From an uncultured Bradyrhizobium sp. (GTDB taxonomy: Bacteria > Pseudomonadota > Alphaproteobacteria > Rhizobiales > Xanthobacteraceae), in contig NZ_CAKZJO010000013.1 in the NCBI RefSeq assembly GCF_936943645.1, positions 1-46,792 on the forward strand: a stretch of DNA of 46,792 nt, written 5' to 3'. The notes beneath the pieces are model-generated. The model did not search any database. It was not told the DNA's origin and was given only the letters and a program-made list of their open reading frames with translations. A program made the translations under genes and the position numbers. Of the stretch, positions 1-7,941 are shown one piece after another (position 1 is the stretch's first letter; the number at the start of each line of letters is the position of its first letter).

Positions 1-20
1 GTCACCCCACCCCGCTCCGC

Positions 21-68
21 ATTCCGCTTCGCTCCATGCGAAGCGACCCTCCCCGTCCAGGGGAGGGT
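21..68. repeat. Palindromic intergenic element, cut by the window edge
   Basis: Two adjacent stem-loops are visible. CGCTTCGC at 25-32 pairs with GCGAAGCG at 38-45 across a 5-nt loop, and ACCCTCCCC at 46-54 pairs with GGGGAGGGT at 60-68. The arrangement resembles the element at the right end of the window (from 46621), which also has a C/T-rich arm opposite a G/A-rich arm and a CGAAGC hairpin. Such non-coding palindromic repeats are common in Bradyrhizobium. The left boundary lies outside the window, so the family cannot be defined from here. Confidence 0.6.
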
Positions 69-111
69 AAGGAGGTCCCGACCCGGTCGCCGGGCCCCGC
101 ATCGACCGGAA

Positions 112-209
112 TTATGTATACACCGTATCTGATTATGGTATTATAGTAAGCTAAAATCGGCCTTGAACGATTCCATTCCTTCGTTATTGTATACATAACG
201 CATACATAA
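112..209 (+). promoter_or_regulatory. Candidate promoter and FCD-type operators for the Rieske oxygenase operon
   Basis: TTATGTATAC at 112-121 is matched by its exact reverse complement GTATACATAA at 189-198, with a near copy GCATACATAA at 200-209. Both main sites carry the GTATAC palindrome, and their centres are 73 bp apart, about seven helical turns. GntR regulators of the FadR/FCD group are known to bind short GT-N-AC palindromes of this kind, and such a regulator is the second gene of the operon. A possible -35 (TTGAAC, 163-168) with a -10-like TATTGT (185-190) would place the second operator across the -10. Promoter assignment is inference. Confidence 0.55.
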
Positions 210-227
210 GCCGTGGGAGTGAGACCG

Positions 228-1277
228 ATGACAAAACCGTTCCCGATGAACGCCTGGTACGCCGCCGCCTGGGACGCCGACGTGAAGCCGGCGCTGCTGC
301 CGCGGACGATCTGCGGCAAGCACGTCGTGATGTACCGGAAGGCTGACGGCTCGGTCGCCGCGCTCGAGGACGCCTGCTGGCATCGCCTGGTGCCGCTGTC
401 CAAGGGGCGGCTGGAGGGCGACACCGTCGTCTGCGGCTATCACGGCCTGAAGTTCAACGCGCAGGGCCGCTGCACCTTCATGCCCTCGCAGGAGACCATC
501 AATCCCTCGGCCTGCGTGCGCTCCTATCCCGTGGTCGAGCGCCACCGCTACATCTGGCTCTGGATGGGCGATCCCGCGCTGGCCGATCCCGCGCTCGTCC
601 CCGACATGCACTGGAATCACGATCCGGCCTGGGCCGGCGACGGCAAGACCATTCATGTCAAATGCGACTACCGCCTCGTGCTCGACAATCTCATGGACCT
701 CACCCACGAGACCTTCGTGCACGGCTCGTCCATCGGCAACGATGCGGTCACCGAAGCGCCGTTCGACGTCACCCATGGCGAGAAGACGGTGACGGTGACG
801 CGCTGGATGCGGAACATCGAGCCGCCGCCGTTCTGGGCCAAGCAGCTCGGCAAGCCCGGCCTCGTCGACCGCTGGCAGATCATCCGTTTCGAAGCACCGT
901 GCACCATCGCGATCGACGTCGGCGTGGCGCCGGCAGGCACCGGCGCGCCGGAGGGCGACCGCTCGCAGGGTGTCAACGGCTTCGTGCTCAACACCATCAC
1001 GCCCGAGACCGAGAAGACCTGCCACTATTTCTGGGCCTTCGTGCGCAATTACCAGCTCGGCGAGCAGCGCATCACCAGCGAGATCCGCGAGGGCGTCTCC
1101 GGCATCTTCCACGAGGACGAACTGATCCTCGAGGCGCAGCAGCGCGCCATGGACGAGAACCCGGACCGCATCTTCTACAACCTCAACATCGACGCCGGCG
1201 CGATGTGGACGCGCAAGCTGATCGACAGGATGGTGGCGAAGGAAAACGGGCCGCAGCGCCTGCAGGCCGCGGAGTAG
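228..1277 (+). CDS. Rieske (2Fe-2S) aromatic oxygenase, VanA-type oxygenase subunit
   Basis: Terminal oxygenase of a two-component Rieske non-haem iron system of the vanillate O-demethylase type. With the ATG start used here the protein has 349 residues, usual for VanA. The Rieske cluster ligands are C50, H52, C69 and H72. The mononuclear iron site is seen in NLMDLTHETFVH, with H160 and H165 as likely ligands. I chose the ATG at 228 because GGGAG lies 8 nt upstream; a GTG five codons earlier is in frame but lacks its own Shine-Dalgarno sequence. The gene is followed by its regulator after 3 nt and by the matching reductase. The fold and electron path are well supported. The substrate is not shown by sequence, and vanillate is only one candidate among methoxylated or carboxylated aromatics. 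Confidence 0.88.
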   Translation: MTKPFPMNAWYAAAWDADVKPALLPRTICGKHVVMYRKADGSVAALEDACWHRLVPLSKGRLEGDTVVCGYHGLKFNAQGRCTFMPSQETINPSACVRSYPVVERHRYIWLWMGDPALADPALVPDMHWNHDPAWAGDGKTIHVKCDYRLVLDNLMDLTHETFVHGSSIGNDAVTEAPFDVTHGEKTVTVTRWMRNIEPPPFWAKQLGKPGLVDRWQIIRFEAPCTIAIDVGVAPAGTGAPEGDRSQGVNGFVLNTITPETEKTCHYFWAFVRNYQLGEQRITSEIREGVSGIFHEDELILEAQQRAMDENPDRIFYNLNIDAGAMWTRKLIDRMVAKENGPQRLQAAE

Positions 1278-1280
1278 ATC

Positions 1281-2033
1281 GTGGCCGAGCGTGAGGTCGA
1301 CCGTTCCGTCTCGCAGACCGTGAAAGCGCAGCTCGCGCTGCGGGACCAGATCCTGTCGGGCAGCTTGCGTCCGGGCGAGCGCATCTCCGAGCTGCAGGCG
1401 GTGGAGACCACCGGCGCCTCGCGCACCCCGGTGCGCATGGCGCTGGTGCGGCTGGAGGAGGAGGGCCTGTTGGAGGCGATTCCCTCCGGCGGCTTCATGG
1501 TGAAGGCGTTTTCGGAGCGCGACATCTCCGATTCCATCGAGCTGCGCGGCACGCTCGAAGGCCTTGCCGCTCGCTTTGCCGCCGAGCGCGGCGTCTCCGC
1601 GCGCGAGCTCGAGCCCTTGAAGGAGTGCCTGGCTGCAATCGACGAATTGCTGCGCCAGGTGCCGATCTCGATCGAAGCCTTCTCGTCCTATGTCGCGCTC
1701 AACGCGCGCTTCCACGCTTTGCTCACCGAATTGTCGCGCAGCCCGCCGCTGATCCGGCAGATCGACCGCGCCTCGGCGCTGCCGTTCGCGTCCCCAAGCG
1801 GCTTCGTGATGGCGCAATCGGCATTGCCGGAAGCGCAGCAGATCCTGATCATCGGACAGGAGCACCACCGCGTCGTGATCGACGCCATCGAGAACCGCGA
1901 AGGCGCGCGCGCCGAAGCCGTCATGCGCGAGCATGCCCGGCTCGCCGTGCGCAATCTGCGGCTGGCGCTGCGCAACCGCACCCATCTCGACCTGTTGCCG
2001 GCGCTCGCGCTGATCAAGACCACAACCGATTGA
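1281..2033 (+). CDS. GntR-family regulator with FCD effector domain
   Basis: Transcription factor of the FadR/VanR (FCD) group, 250 residues. An N-terminal winged helix (about 10-80) includes the recognition segment TGASRTPVRMALVRLEEEGLL and the wing SGGFMVKAF. The all-helical FCD domain follows, with histidines in FHALL, EHHRVV and EHARLAVRN at the positions that usually bind metal and a carboxylate ligand. Translation starts at GTG, 3 nt after the oxygenase stop codon, so it is co-translated with the enzyme genes. Its placement between oxygenase and reductase suggests it controls this operon through the GTATAC sites upstream, most likely as a repressor released by an aromatic acid. That regulatory sense is inference. 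Confidence 0.88.
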   Translation: MAEREVDRSVSQTVKAQLALRDQILSGSLRPGERISELQAVETTGASRTPVRMALVRLEEEGLLEAIPSGGFMVKAFSERDISDSIELRGTLEGLAARFAAERGVSARELEPLKECLAAIDELLRQVPISIEAFSSYVALNARFHALLTELSRSPPLIRQIDRASALPFASPSGFVMAQSALPEAQQILIIGQEHHRVVIDAIENREGARAEAVMREHARLAVRNLRLALRNRTHLDLLPALALIKTTTD

Positions 2034-2044
2034 GGGCAGCCGCC

Positions 2045-3025
2045 ATGCGCTTCATCGAAACCTGGATCCCGGCGACGCTCGTCTCGATGCGCGACCTCGC
2101 GCCCGGCATTCGCGAATTCCTGATCCGGCCCGATCAGTTCGATGCCGCTGCGTATCCGGTCGGCAGCCACATCAATGTCAGCGTGACCATCGACGGCCTG
2201 CCCGAGACGCGGTCCTATTCGCTGGTCGGCGAAGCCTCATCGGACGGTTTGCGGATCGCGGTGCGCCGCGCCGAGGACTCCCGCGGCGGCTCGCGCTACA
2301 TGTGGCAGCTCGCGCCGGGCGCGCGGCTCGACATCACCCAGCCGGCCTCGCTGCTCGCGGTGGACTGGTCCCGCGAAAGCTATTGCCTGATCGCAGGCGG
2401 CATCGGCATCACGCCGATCCTCGGCGCTGCGCAGGCGCTGGCGCGCCGCGGAGCAAGCGTCACGCTGCATTACGCAGTGCGCTCGCGGGCTGAAGCCGCC
2501 TATCTCGACGATCTCGCCGCGCTGCTCGGCGATCGCCTGGTCGTTCATGCCGGCGACGAAGGCCAACGGCTCGATCTCGGTGCGCTGTTCGCGTCGGTGC
2601 CGCAAGGCGCGCTCGCCCTGTTCTGCGGCCCGATGCGCATGCTCGATGCCGCGCGCCATGCCTGGGTCGGCGCCGGCCATCCACTGCCCGATCTCCGCTA
2701 CGAGACCTTCGGCTCCAGCGGCACGCTGCCGACCGAAACGTTCCGCGTGCGCCTGAAGGGTTCGGATGTCGAGCTCGAAATCCCGCGCGAGCGCTCGATG
2801 CTCGACGTGCTCAATGCCAGCGGCTTTGAGGTGATATCCGACTGCAAGCGCGGCGAATGCGGCCTCTGCGCCATCGACGTCGTCGATGTCGACGGCGAGA
2901 TCGACCATCGCGACGTGTTCTTCAGCGATCATCAGAAAGAGAGCAACCAGAAGATCTGCGCCTGCGTCTCCCGCGCACGCGGCACCATCACCGTGGACAC
3001 CCTGCTGCGCGCGGATGCGGTTTGA
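2045..3025 (+). CDS. VanB-type oxidoreductase: flavin/NAD(P)H domain fused to 2Fe-2S ferredoxin
   Basis: Reductase component that passes electrons from NAD(P)H through flavin and a plant-type 2Fe-2S cluster to the Rieske oxygenase. It has 326 residues, typical for the phthalate dioxygenase reductase/VanB class. Flavin-binding RSYSL is at 57-61, the nucleotide-binding GGIGITP near 118-124, and a C-G-P motif near 194. The C-terminal ferredoxin has C267, C272, C275 and C305. The ATG at 2045 was chosen because it sits 11 nt after the regulator's stop and the family fold begins there; the open frame extends upstream only as an overlap with the regulator. The operon order oxygenase-regulator-reductase supports pairing with the upstream oxygenase. 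Confidence 0.88.
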   Translation: MRFIETWIPATLVSMRDLAPGIREFLIRPDQFDAAAYPVGSHINVSVTIDGLPETRSYSLVGEASSDGLRIAVRRAEDSRGGSRYMWQLAPGARLDITQPASLLAVDWSRESYCLIAGGIGITPILGAAQALARRGASVTLHYAVRSRAEAAYLDDLAALLGDRLVVHAGDEGQRLDLGALFASVPQGALALFCGPMRMLDAARHAWVGAGHPLPDLRYETFGSSGTLPTETFRVRLKGSDVELEIPRERSMLDVLNASGFEVISDCKRGECGLCAIDVVDVDGEIDHRDVFFSDHQKESNQKICACVSRARGTITVDTLLRADAV

Positions 3026-3046
3026 CGCCGCGGGGACCTTGGTACC

Positions 3047-5008
3047 CTACGCCGCGTAAATGGCCCGAAGCTTCTTCGTCTCCAGCAGCGCCAGAACGCG
3101 ATCCGCCGACACCGGTCGGCTGATCAGGTAACCCTGCACCTCGCCGCAATTGATTTGCCTGAGATATTCGAGCTGATCGGCGGTCTCGACGCCTTCGGCG
3201 ACCACGCTGATGTCGAGATCCCGCGCGAGGCCAACCACCGATTTCACGATGGCGGCGCAATCCGGCTGCACCAGCATGTCGCGGATGAAGGACTGGTCGA
3301 CCTTGATCCGGCTGAACGGCAGCTTGCGCAGATAGGTGAGGGAGGAAAAGCCCGTCCCGAAATCGTCCAGCGCCACGGTGACGCCGAGCTGCAGCAGCGC
3401 GTTCAGGACCGACTCGGCCGAGCCGTATTTCGACAGCAGCATCGATTCCGTGATCTCGATCTCGAGCCGATGGGGTGCGATCTTCGCCTCGCTGAGCGCC
3501 TGCACGATGATCTGCAGGATGCCGGCGTTGTGAAACTGCGCCGCGGAGAAATTCACGGCGACCCTGATCTCGTCGGGCCATTCGGCCACCGTCGCGCAGG
3601 CGCGACGGATGACCCATTCGCCGATCTCGTGGATCAGCCCGGTCTCCTCCGCGATCGGGATGAATTCGCTCGGCGGCACCAGTCCGCGCTCGGGATGTTG
3701 CCAGCGTAGCAGCGCCTCGAATCCGGTGATGCGGCCTTCGTCGAGATCGAGGAACGGCTGAAACACGAGGAACAGCTCGTTGCGTGCGATGGCGCCCTGA
3801 AGGTCCGCCTGCAGCGCCTTGCGGTCGCGGGATGAACGGTCGTCGGCTTCCTCGAAGAAGCAGACCGTGCCCGGCCCCGCCTTCTTGGCGCGATAGAGCG
3901 CGGCGTCGGCATTCTTCATCACGTCGAGCTGCGTATTGCCGTCGCGCGGCGCCAGCACGATGCCGACGCTGGTCGCGCCGACGATCTGGCGGCCCTCGAT
4001 CCGGAACGGCTCGTCGAAGGCGGCGACGAAGCGTTCAGCGATTTCGAGCGCATCCTCGGGCCGCGCCAGATTGGCCATCACCAGCGCGAATTCGTCGCCG
4101 CCGATGCGAGCGACATGCTCCGCCGCACGCGTGCAGCGCTGCAGGCGGCTTGCGGCCTGGACCAGGAATTCGTCGCCGGCGGGATGGCCGAATTTGTCGT
4201 TGACCTCCTTGAAGCGATCGAGGTCGAGCAGCAGCACCGCGAATTCTTCGCCGGACAAGGTCAGTCGCCTCAAGGCGGCATCGAGCGTCTCGTTGAAGGC
4301 GAAGCGGTTGGGCAAGTGGGTCAGCGGATCCTGCCGCACCGTGCGCTCGGCCTCGATCTGCCGCGTCACGCGCCGCGCGAACGACAATGCATTGACGAAC
4401 ACGCCGCGCAGCAGCACGCTTCCGTAGACCACGACGAGGAAGGCGATCAGCAGAAAGGCCAGATCGCCGTTCCTGCCGAGGCAGATGGCGATGCCGACGA
4501 AGATCGGGGCCGTGAATGCGATGGCCGCGATCGGAATGGTGCCGAAGGCCAGCGCACCGCCGGCCAGCATTCCGGAGCACAGGCAGGTGATGACGAGCTG
4601 GCCGCCGGTGGAGGCGTCGTTGAAGAAGGCAACCGGGACGATGCCCCAGGCGGAGCCGAGCACGAAGGCATTGCGCACCAGGCGGTGCATGGCGCGGCGC
4701 GAGACGAATTGCGGCTTGGTGATGCGGCGTGCCGCGCGGGATTGCAGGCCGAACGCGATCGCCGCGCCGGCCACGGCGGTGGCCCAGATCGCGGCGGAGA
4801 TCCTGTCCGGCGATTGCCACAAGGCGATGGCGAGCACGATGGCGTTGCAGGCGTTGGCCAGCATGATGCCGACCGAATAGCCGAGCACCAGGGACATCTG
4901 TTCGGCGCGGATATGGCCGGCCACGGCCTCGTCGGTTGCAGGACCGCCAAAGGCCGACAGATCGCCGGCGAACAGCCGCGCGAAATAGCTGGTCGTTTGA
5001 GTCCGCAT
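3047..5008 (-). CDS. Membrane GGDEF-EAL protein (c-di-GMP turnover)
   Basis: Inner-membrane protein of 653 residues with several hydrophobic segments in the first 200, then a GGDEF domain and an EAL domain. GGDEF is intact at 303-307, so cyclase activity is possible. The usual product-inhibition motif RxxD five residues before it reads RAAE, so feedback control may be lost. The EAL domain keeps EALLRW (431 on), EITES, DDFGTGFSS (548 on) and EGVET, consistent with an active phosphodiesterase. Which activity dominates cannot be told from sequence. No separate sensor domain is recognisable; the membrane part resembles an MHYT-less multi-helix input region. Start at the ATG of MRTQTTSYF is preferred; a start 19 codons earlier is possible. 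It converges with the reductase gene, with 21 bp between the stops. Confidence 0.85.
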   Translation of the reverse strand: MRTQTTSYFARLFAGDLSAFGGPATDEAVAGHIRAEQMSLVLGYSVGIMLANACNAIVLAIALWQSPDRISAAIWATAVAGAAIAFGLQSRAARRITKPQFVSRRAMHRLVRNAFVLGSAWGIVPVAFFNDASTGGQLVITCLCSGMLAGGALAFGTIPIAAIAFTAPIFVGIAICLGRNGDLAFLLIAFLVVVYGSVLLRGVFVNALSFARRVTRQIEAERTVRQDPLTHLPNRFAFNETLDAALRRLTLSGEEFAVLLLDLDRFKEVNDKFGHPAGDEFLVQAASRLQRCTRAAEHVARIGGDEFALVMANLARPEDALEIAERFVAAFDEPFRIEGRQIVGATSVGIVLAPRDGNTQLDVMKNADAALYRAKKAGPGTVCFFEEADDRSSRDRKALQADLQGAIARNELFLVFQPFLDLDEGRITGFEALLRWQHPERGLVPPSEFIPIAEETGLIHEIGEWVIRRACATVAEWPDEIRVAVNFSAAQFHNAGILQIIVQALSEAKIAPHRLEIEITESMLLSKYGSAESVLNALLQLGVTVALDDFGTGFSSLTYLRKLPFSRIKVDQSFIRDMLVQPDCAAIVKSVVGLARDLDISVVAEGVETADQLEYLRQINCGEVQGYLISRPVSADRVLALLETKKLRAIYAA

Positions 5009-5136
5009 TCCAGAGCCTAGCAGCTTGGGCCGGTTGTCCGGCGCGGAGCCGAGAATTCGCTGCAAACCTTTGACGAACTATGAATTATCCTTCGCCGCAG
5101 GGGATGCGCCGACCACTTCTGCGTGTTCAATGGAAG

Positions 5137-5157
5137 GTATCGATAACAAATCGATAC
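5137..5157. promoter_or_regulatory. Perfect inverted repeat upstream of the GGDEF-EAL gene
   Basis: GTATCGAT at 5137-5144 and ATCGATAC at 5150-5157 flank a 5-nt spacer (AACAA). It lies about 130 bp upstream of the GGDEF-EAL start and 22 bp beyond the stop of the SnoaL-like gene, both on the reverse strand. The AT-rich setting and exact symmetry fit an operator better than a terminator, since there is no T-run. The binding factor is unknown. Confidence 0.4.
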
Positions 5158-5179
5158 AAATGCGTATCGTGGGACTCGC

Positions 5180-5545
5180 TCACCGCCCCATCTGCTTCGG
5201 ATCGTAATAGAACCGCTCCTCGACCAGCTTGTCGCCACGCCACGTCTGCCACGCGATTTCGTCCAGCGTCCGGGTGATCCCTTCCGCATTGGTGAAGCTG
5301 AAGGTCCAGCGTGTCGCGACATGGTCGCCCTCGATCAGGCTCGGACCGATGCGCACGGCCCTGACCTCCTTGGTCGCCGCCAGCACGCCGCGCTCCTTGG
5401 CGACCAGCTGCTCGCGTCCGACGGTCGGCGGCGCGTTGTTCTCATAGGTTGCTGCGTCGGGCAGATAGAATTGCTCGATCGCGCCGACGAAATCCCCATC
5501 TTCCAGGCGCTTGGCAAAAGCTTCGACAATCTCACGGCTCGGCAT
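5180..5545 (-). CDS. SnoaL/NTF2-like domain protein
   Basis: Small protein of 121 residues with the SnoaL-like cone fold signature: an N-terminal helix (EIVEAFAKRLEDGDFVGAIEQFY), then strands ending in TWRGDKLVEERFYYDPKQM. Family members act as isomerases, cyclases, hydrolases or ligand-binding subunits on small hydrophobic molecules; catalytic residues vary, so no reaction can be assigned. It is divergent from a TetR regulator, and the shared gap carries a double palindrome, which points to control by that regulator. The ATG start is followed closely by the family fold. Confidence 0.75.
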   Translation of the reverse strand: MPSREIVEAFAKRLEDGDFVGAIEQFYLPDAATYENNAPPTVGREQLVAKERGVLAATKEVRAVRIGPSLIEGDHVATRWTFSFTNAEGITRTLDEIAWQTWRGDKLVEERFYYDPKQMGR

Positions 5546-5563
5546 GGTACACCTCGTGACAAA

Positions 5564-5599
5564 ACCGACTGGTGGTCGGTAAATACCGACCGGTAGTCG
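5564..5599. promoter_or_regulatory. Double TetR-type operator between divergent genes
   Basis: Two palindromes lie side by side: ACCGAC-N5-GTCGGT (5564-5580) and CGAC-N5-GTCG (5587-5599), the second preceded by AC so that it largely repeats the first. Their centres (5572 and 5593) are 21 bp apart, two helical turns, so two dimers could sit on the same face. A reverse-strand TTGACT (5603-5608) with a TATTTA hexamer (5581-5586) could be the promoter of the SnoaL-like gene, with the second palindrome filling the spacer. Binding by the adjacent TetR protein is inference from position and symmetry. Confidence 0.6.
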
Positions 5600-5644
5600 A
5601 AAAGTCAACTGGCGGCCTCCGCGCGGTTGGATTAGACGGGAGCC

Positions 5645-6235
5645 ATGGCAAAACAGGCGGAGCGGCGGGCGGCGACATCGGAGGCAATCCTGCTGGCGGC
5701 ACGCCGCCTGTTCGGGACGCAAGGCTTTGCCGCCACCACCATGGACGAGATCGCGGAGGCAGCCTCCGTCGCCAAAGGCGCGGTCTATCATCACTTCAGG
5801 ACCAAGGAGGCGGTGTTCGAGGCCGTGTTCGACCAGGTCTCGCGCGACCTCGTCGTCGAGATCGACGGTGCCGCGCGCGCCGAGAAGGACGTGCTTGCCG
5901 CGATGGTCGCCGGCACCCAGCATTACTTTGCCGCGACCGCGAAGGGGTCGACCGGCCAGATCATCCTGCGCGACGGCCCGGCCGTCCTCGGCTGGGAGCA
6001 CTGGCGCGAGATCGACGCCAAGCACTTTGGCGGCAAGCTGCCGCGGGCGCTTTCCGCGGCGATGGACGCCGGCCTCATCGCGCGGCAGCCGGTCGAGCCG
6101 CTGGCGCGATTGCTGCTGGGCGCGGTGACCGAGGCCGCGGTCGCCTGCGCCGGCCATGCCGATATCGCAAGGGCGGGCGCGGAATATGCCCGTGCGTTCA
6201 AGTCGCTGGTCGAGGCGCTGCGTGTCGCTGCATGA
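5645..6235 (+). CDS. TetR/AcrR-family transcriptional regulator
   Basis: DNA-binding regulator of 196 residues. The N-terminal helix-turn-helix is clear: AILLAARRLFGTQGFAATTMDEIAEAA followed by the recognition region GAVYHHFRTKEAVFEAVF. The C-terminal ligand domain is divergent, as usual in this family, so the inducer cannot be predicted. It faces away from the SnoaL-like gene across a double operator, and a GMC oxidoreductase starts 54 bp downstream on the same strand. The simplest reading is an autoregulated repressor that also controls the SnoaL gene and perhaps the oxidoreductase. Confidence 0.88.
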   Translation: MAKQAERRAATSEAILLAARRLFGTQGFAATTMDEIAEAASVAKGAVYHHFRTKEAVFEAVFDQVSRDLVVEIDGAARAEKDVLAAMVAGTQHYFAATAKGSTGQIILRDGPAVLGWEHWREIDAKHFGGKLPRALSAAMDAGLIARQPVEPLARLLLGAVTEAAVACAGHADIARAGAEYARAFKSLVEALRVAA

Positions 6236-6289
6236 TCTGCTAGGTGACGGAACGGGAAACGCCTACGGCAGCAAGAAGACAGTCAGGAC

Positions 6290-7915
6290 ATGACCGCAAA
6301 CACCTCGCTCACATCCAACGATCCAGAGTTCGACTACATCATCGTCGGTGCCGGCTCCGCCGGCTGCGTGCTCGCCAACCGCCTGTCCGCGAACGGCAAG
6401 CACAGCGTGCTGCTGCTCGAGGCCGGCCCGAAGGATTCCAACATCTGGATCCACGTCCCGCTCGGCTACGGAAAGCTGTTCAAGGAGAAGAGCGTCAACT
6501 GGATGTACCAGACCGAGCCGGAGCCCGAGCTTAAGGGCCGCCAGGTGTTCCAGCCGCGCGGCAAGACGCTGGGCGGATCGAGCTCGATCAACGGCCTGCT
6601 CTACGTCCGCGGTCAGCACGAGGATTACGATCGCTGGCGCCAGCTCGGCAATACCGGCTGGGGCTACGACGACGTGCTGCCCTATTTCAAGAAGGCCGAG
6701 AACCAGTCGCGCGGTGCCGATCAATATCATGGCAGCGGCGGTCCGCTGCCGGTCTCCAACATGATCGTAACCGATCCGCTGTCGAAGGCCTTCATCGACG
6801 CCGCGGTCGAGACCGGTCTGCCCTACAATCCTGATTTCAACGGTGCTACCCAGGAAGGCGTCGGCCTGTTCCAGACCACGACGCGCAACGGCCGACGCGC
6901 CTCGACGTCCGTTTCCTATCTCGGCCCGGCAAGGACACGCGGCAATCTCAAGGTCGAGACTGAAGCGCTCGGTCAGCGTGTGCTGTTCGAGGGACGTCGC
7001 GCCGTCGGCGTCGAATACAGGCAAGGCGCAACCGTGCGCCGTGCGCGGGCGCGGCGGGAGATCGTGCTGTCGAGCGGCGCCTACAACTCGCCGCAGCTGC
7101 TTCAGCTCTCCGGCGTCGGGCCCGGCGACCTCCTGCGCAAGCACGGCATCGACGTCGTGCTTGACGCGCCGGGCGTCGGTCACGATCTCCAGGACCACAT
7201 GCAGGTCCGCATCGTGATGCGCTGCTCGCAGAAGATCACGCTCAACGACACCGTCAATCATCCGCTCCGCCGCACCCTCGCCGGCGCGCGCTATGCGCTG
7301 TTCCGAAAGGGCTGGCTGACGATCGCGGCCGGCACCGCGGGCGCGTTCTTCAAGACCAGCCCGCGGCTCGCCTCGCCCGACATCCAGGTGCATTTCCTGC
7401 CGTTCTCGACCGACAAGATGGGCGAGAGGCTGCACGACTTCTCCGGCTTTACGGCGTCGGTGTGCCAGCTCCGTCCCGAGAGCCGCGGTTCCTTGCGCAT
7501 CCGGAGTGCGGACCCGACCGTGCCGCCGGAAATCCGCATCAACTACATGTCGACCGAGACCGACCGCTCCACCAACGTCGAGGGCATCAAGATCCTGCGC
7601 AAGATCCTGAACGCGCCGGCCATGAAGCCGTTTGTGGTCAGCGAGTATGACCCCGGGACGAAGGTATCCACGGACGCCGAGATACTGGATTATTGCCGCG
7701 ACCGCGGCAGCACCATCTACCATCCGACCTCGACCTGTCGTATGGGCAACGACGCGCTCGCGGTGGTCGATCAGCGGTTGAAAGTGCGGGGCCTCGAAGG
7801 GCTTCGCGTCGTCGACGGCTCGGTCATGCCGGATCTCGTGTCGGGGAACACCAACGCGCCGATCATCATGATCGCCGAAAAGGCCTCCGACATGATATTG
7901 GAGGATGCGGGATAA
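6290..7915 (+). CDS. GMC-family FAD-dependent alcohol/choline dehydrogenase-like oxidoreductase
   Basis: Flavoenzyme of 541 residues, the usual length for the choline/alcohol dehydrogenase branch of the glucose-methanol-choline family. The FAD-binding GAGSAG motif is at 20-25 and the ribose-binding glutamate at 44 (LLLEAG). The GMC signature around GKTLGGSSSINGLLYVRG is present. The catalytic His/Asn pair is seen in YHPTSTCRMG and SGNTNAP near the C-terminus. It has no signal peptide and is likely cytoplasmic, oxidising a primary alcohol to the aldehyde or acid. No betaine or alkane genes flank it, so the substrate is open. It may be read with the TetR gene upstream and the hemC-like gene 26 nt downstream. 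Confidence 0.88.
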   Translation: MTANTSLTSNDPEFDYIIVGAGSAGCVLANRLSANGKHSVLLLEAGPKDSNIWIHVPLGYGKLFKEKSVNWMYQTEPEPELKGRQVFQPRGKTLGGSSSINGLLYVRGQHEDYDRWRQLGNTGWGYDDVLPYFKKAENQSRGADQYHGSGGPLPVSNMIVTDPLSKAFIDAAVETGLPYNPDFNGATQEGVGLFQTTTRNGRRASTSVSYLGPARTRGNLKVETEALGQRVLFEGRRAVGVEYRQGATVRRARARREIVLSSGAYNSPQLLQLSGVGPGDLLRKHGIDVVLDAPGVGHDLQDHMQVRIVMRCSQKITLNDTVNHPLRRTLAGARYALFRKGWLTIAAGTAGAFFKTSPRLASPDIQVHFLPFSTDKMGERLHDFSGFTASVCQLRPESRGSLRIRSADPTVPPEIRINYMSTETDRSTNVEGIKILRKILNAPAMKPFVVSEYDPGTKVSTDAEILDYCRDRGSTIYHPTSTCRMGNDALAVVDQRLKVRGLEGLRVVDGSVMPDLVSGNTNAPIIMIAEKASDMILEDAG

Positions 7916-7941
7916 CCCGCGCTTGTTGAGAGGACCAGGAC

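Noticed and set aside
141..1985. A 614-codon open frame antisense to the oxygenase and GntR genes
   Set aside because: It mirrors GC-rich coding sequence, has arginine/histidine-rich low-complexity translation, no family features and no ribosome binding site. The sense genes are clear.
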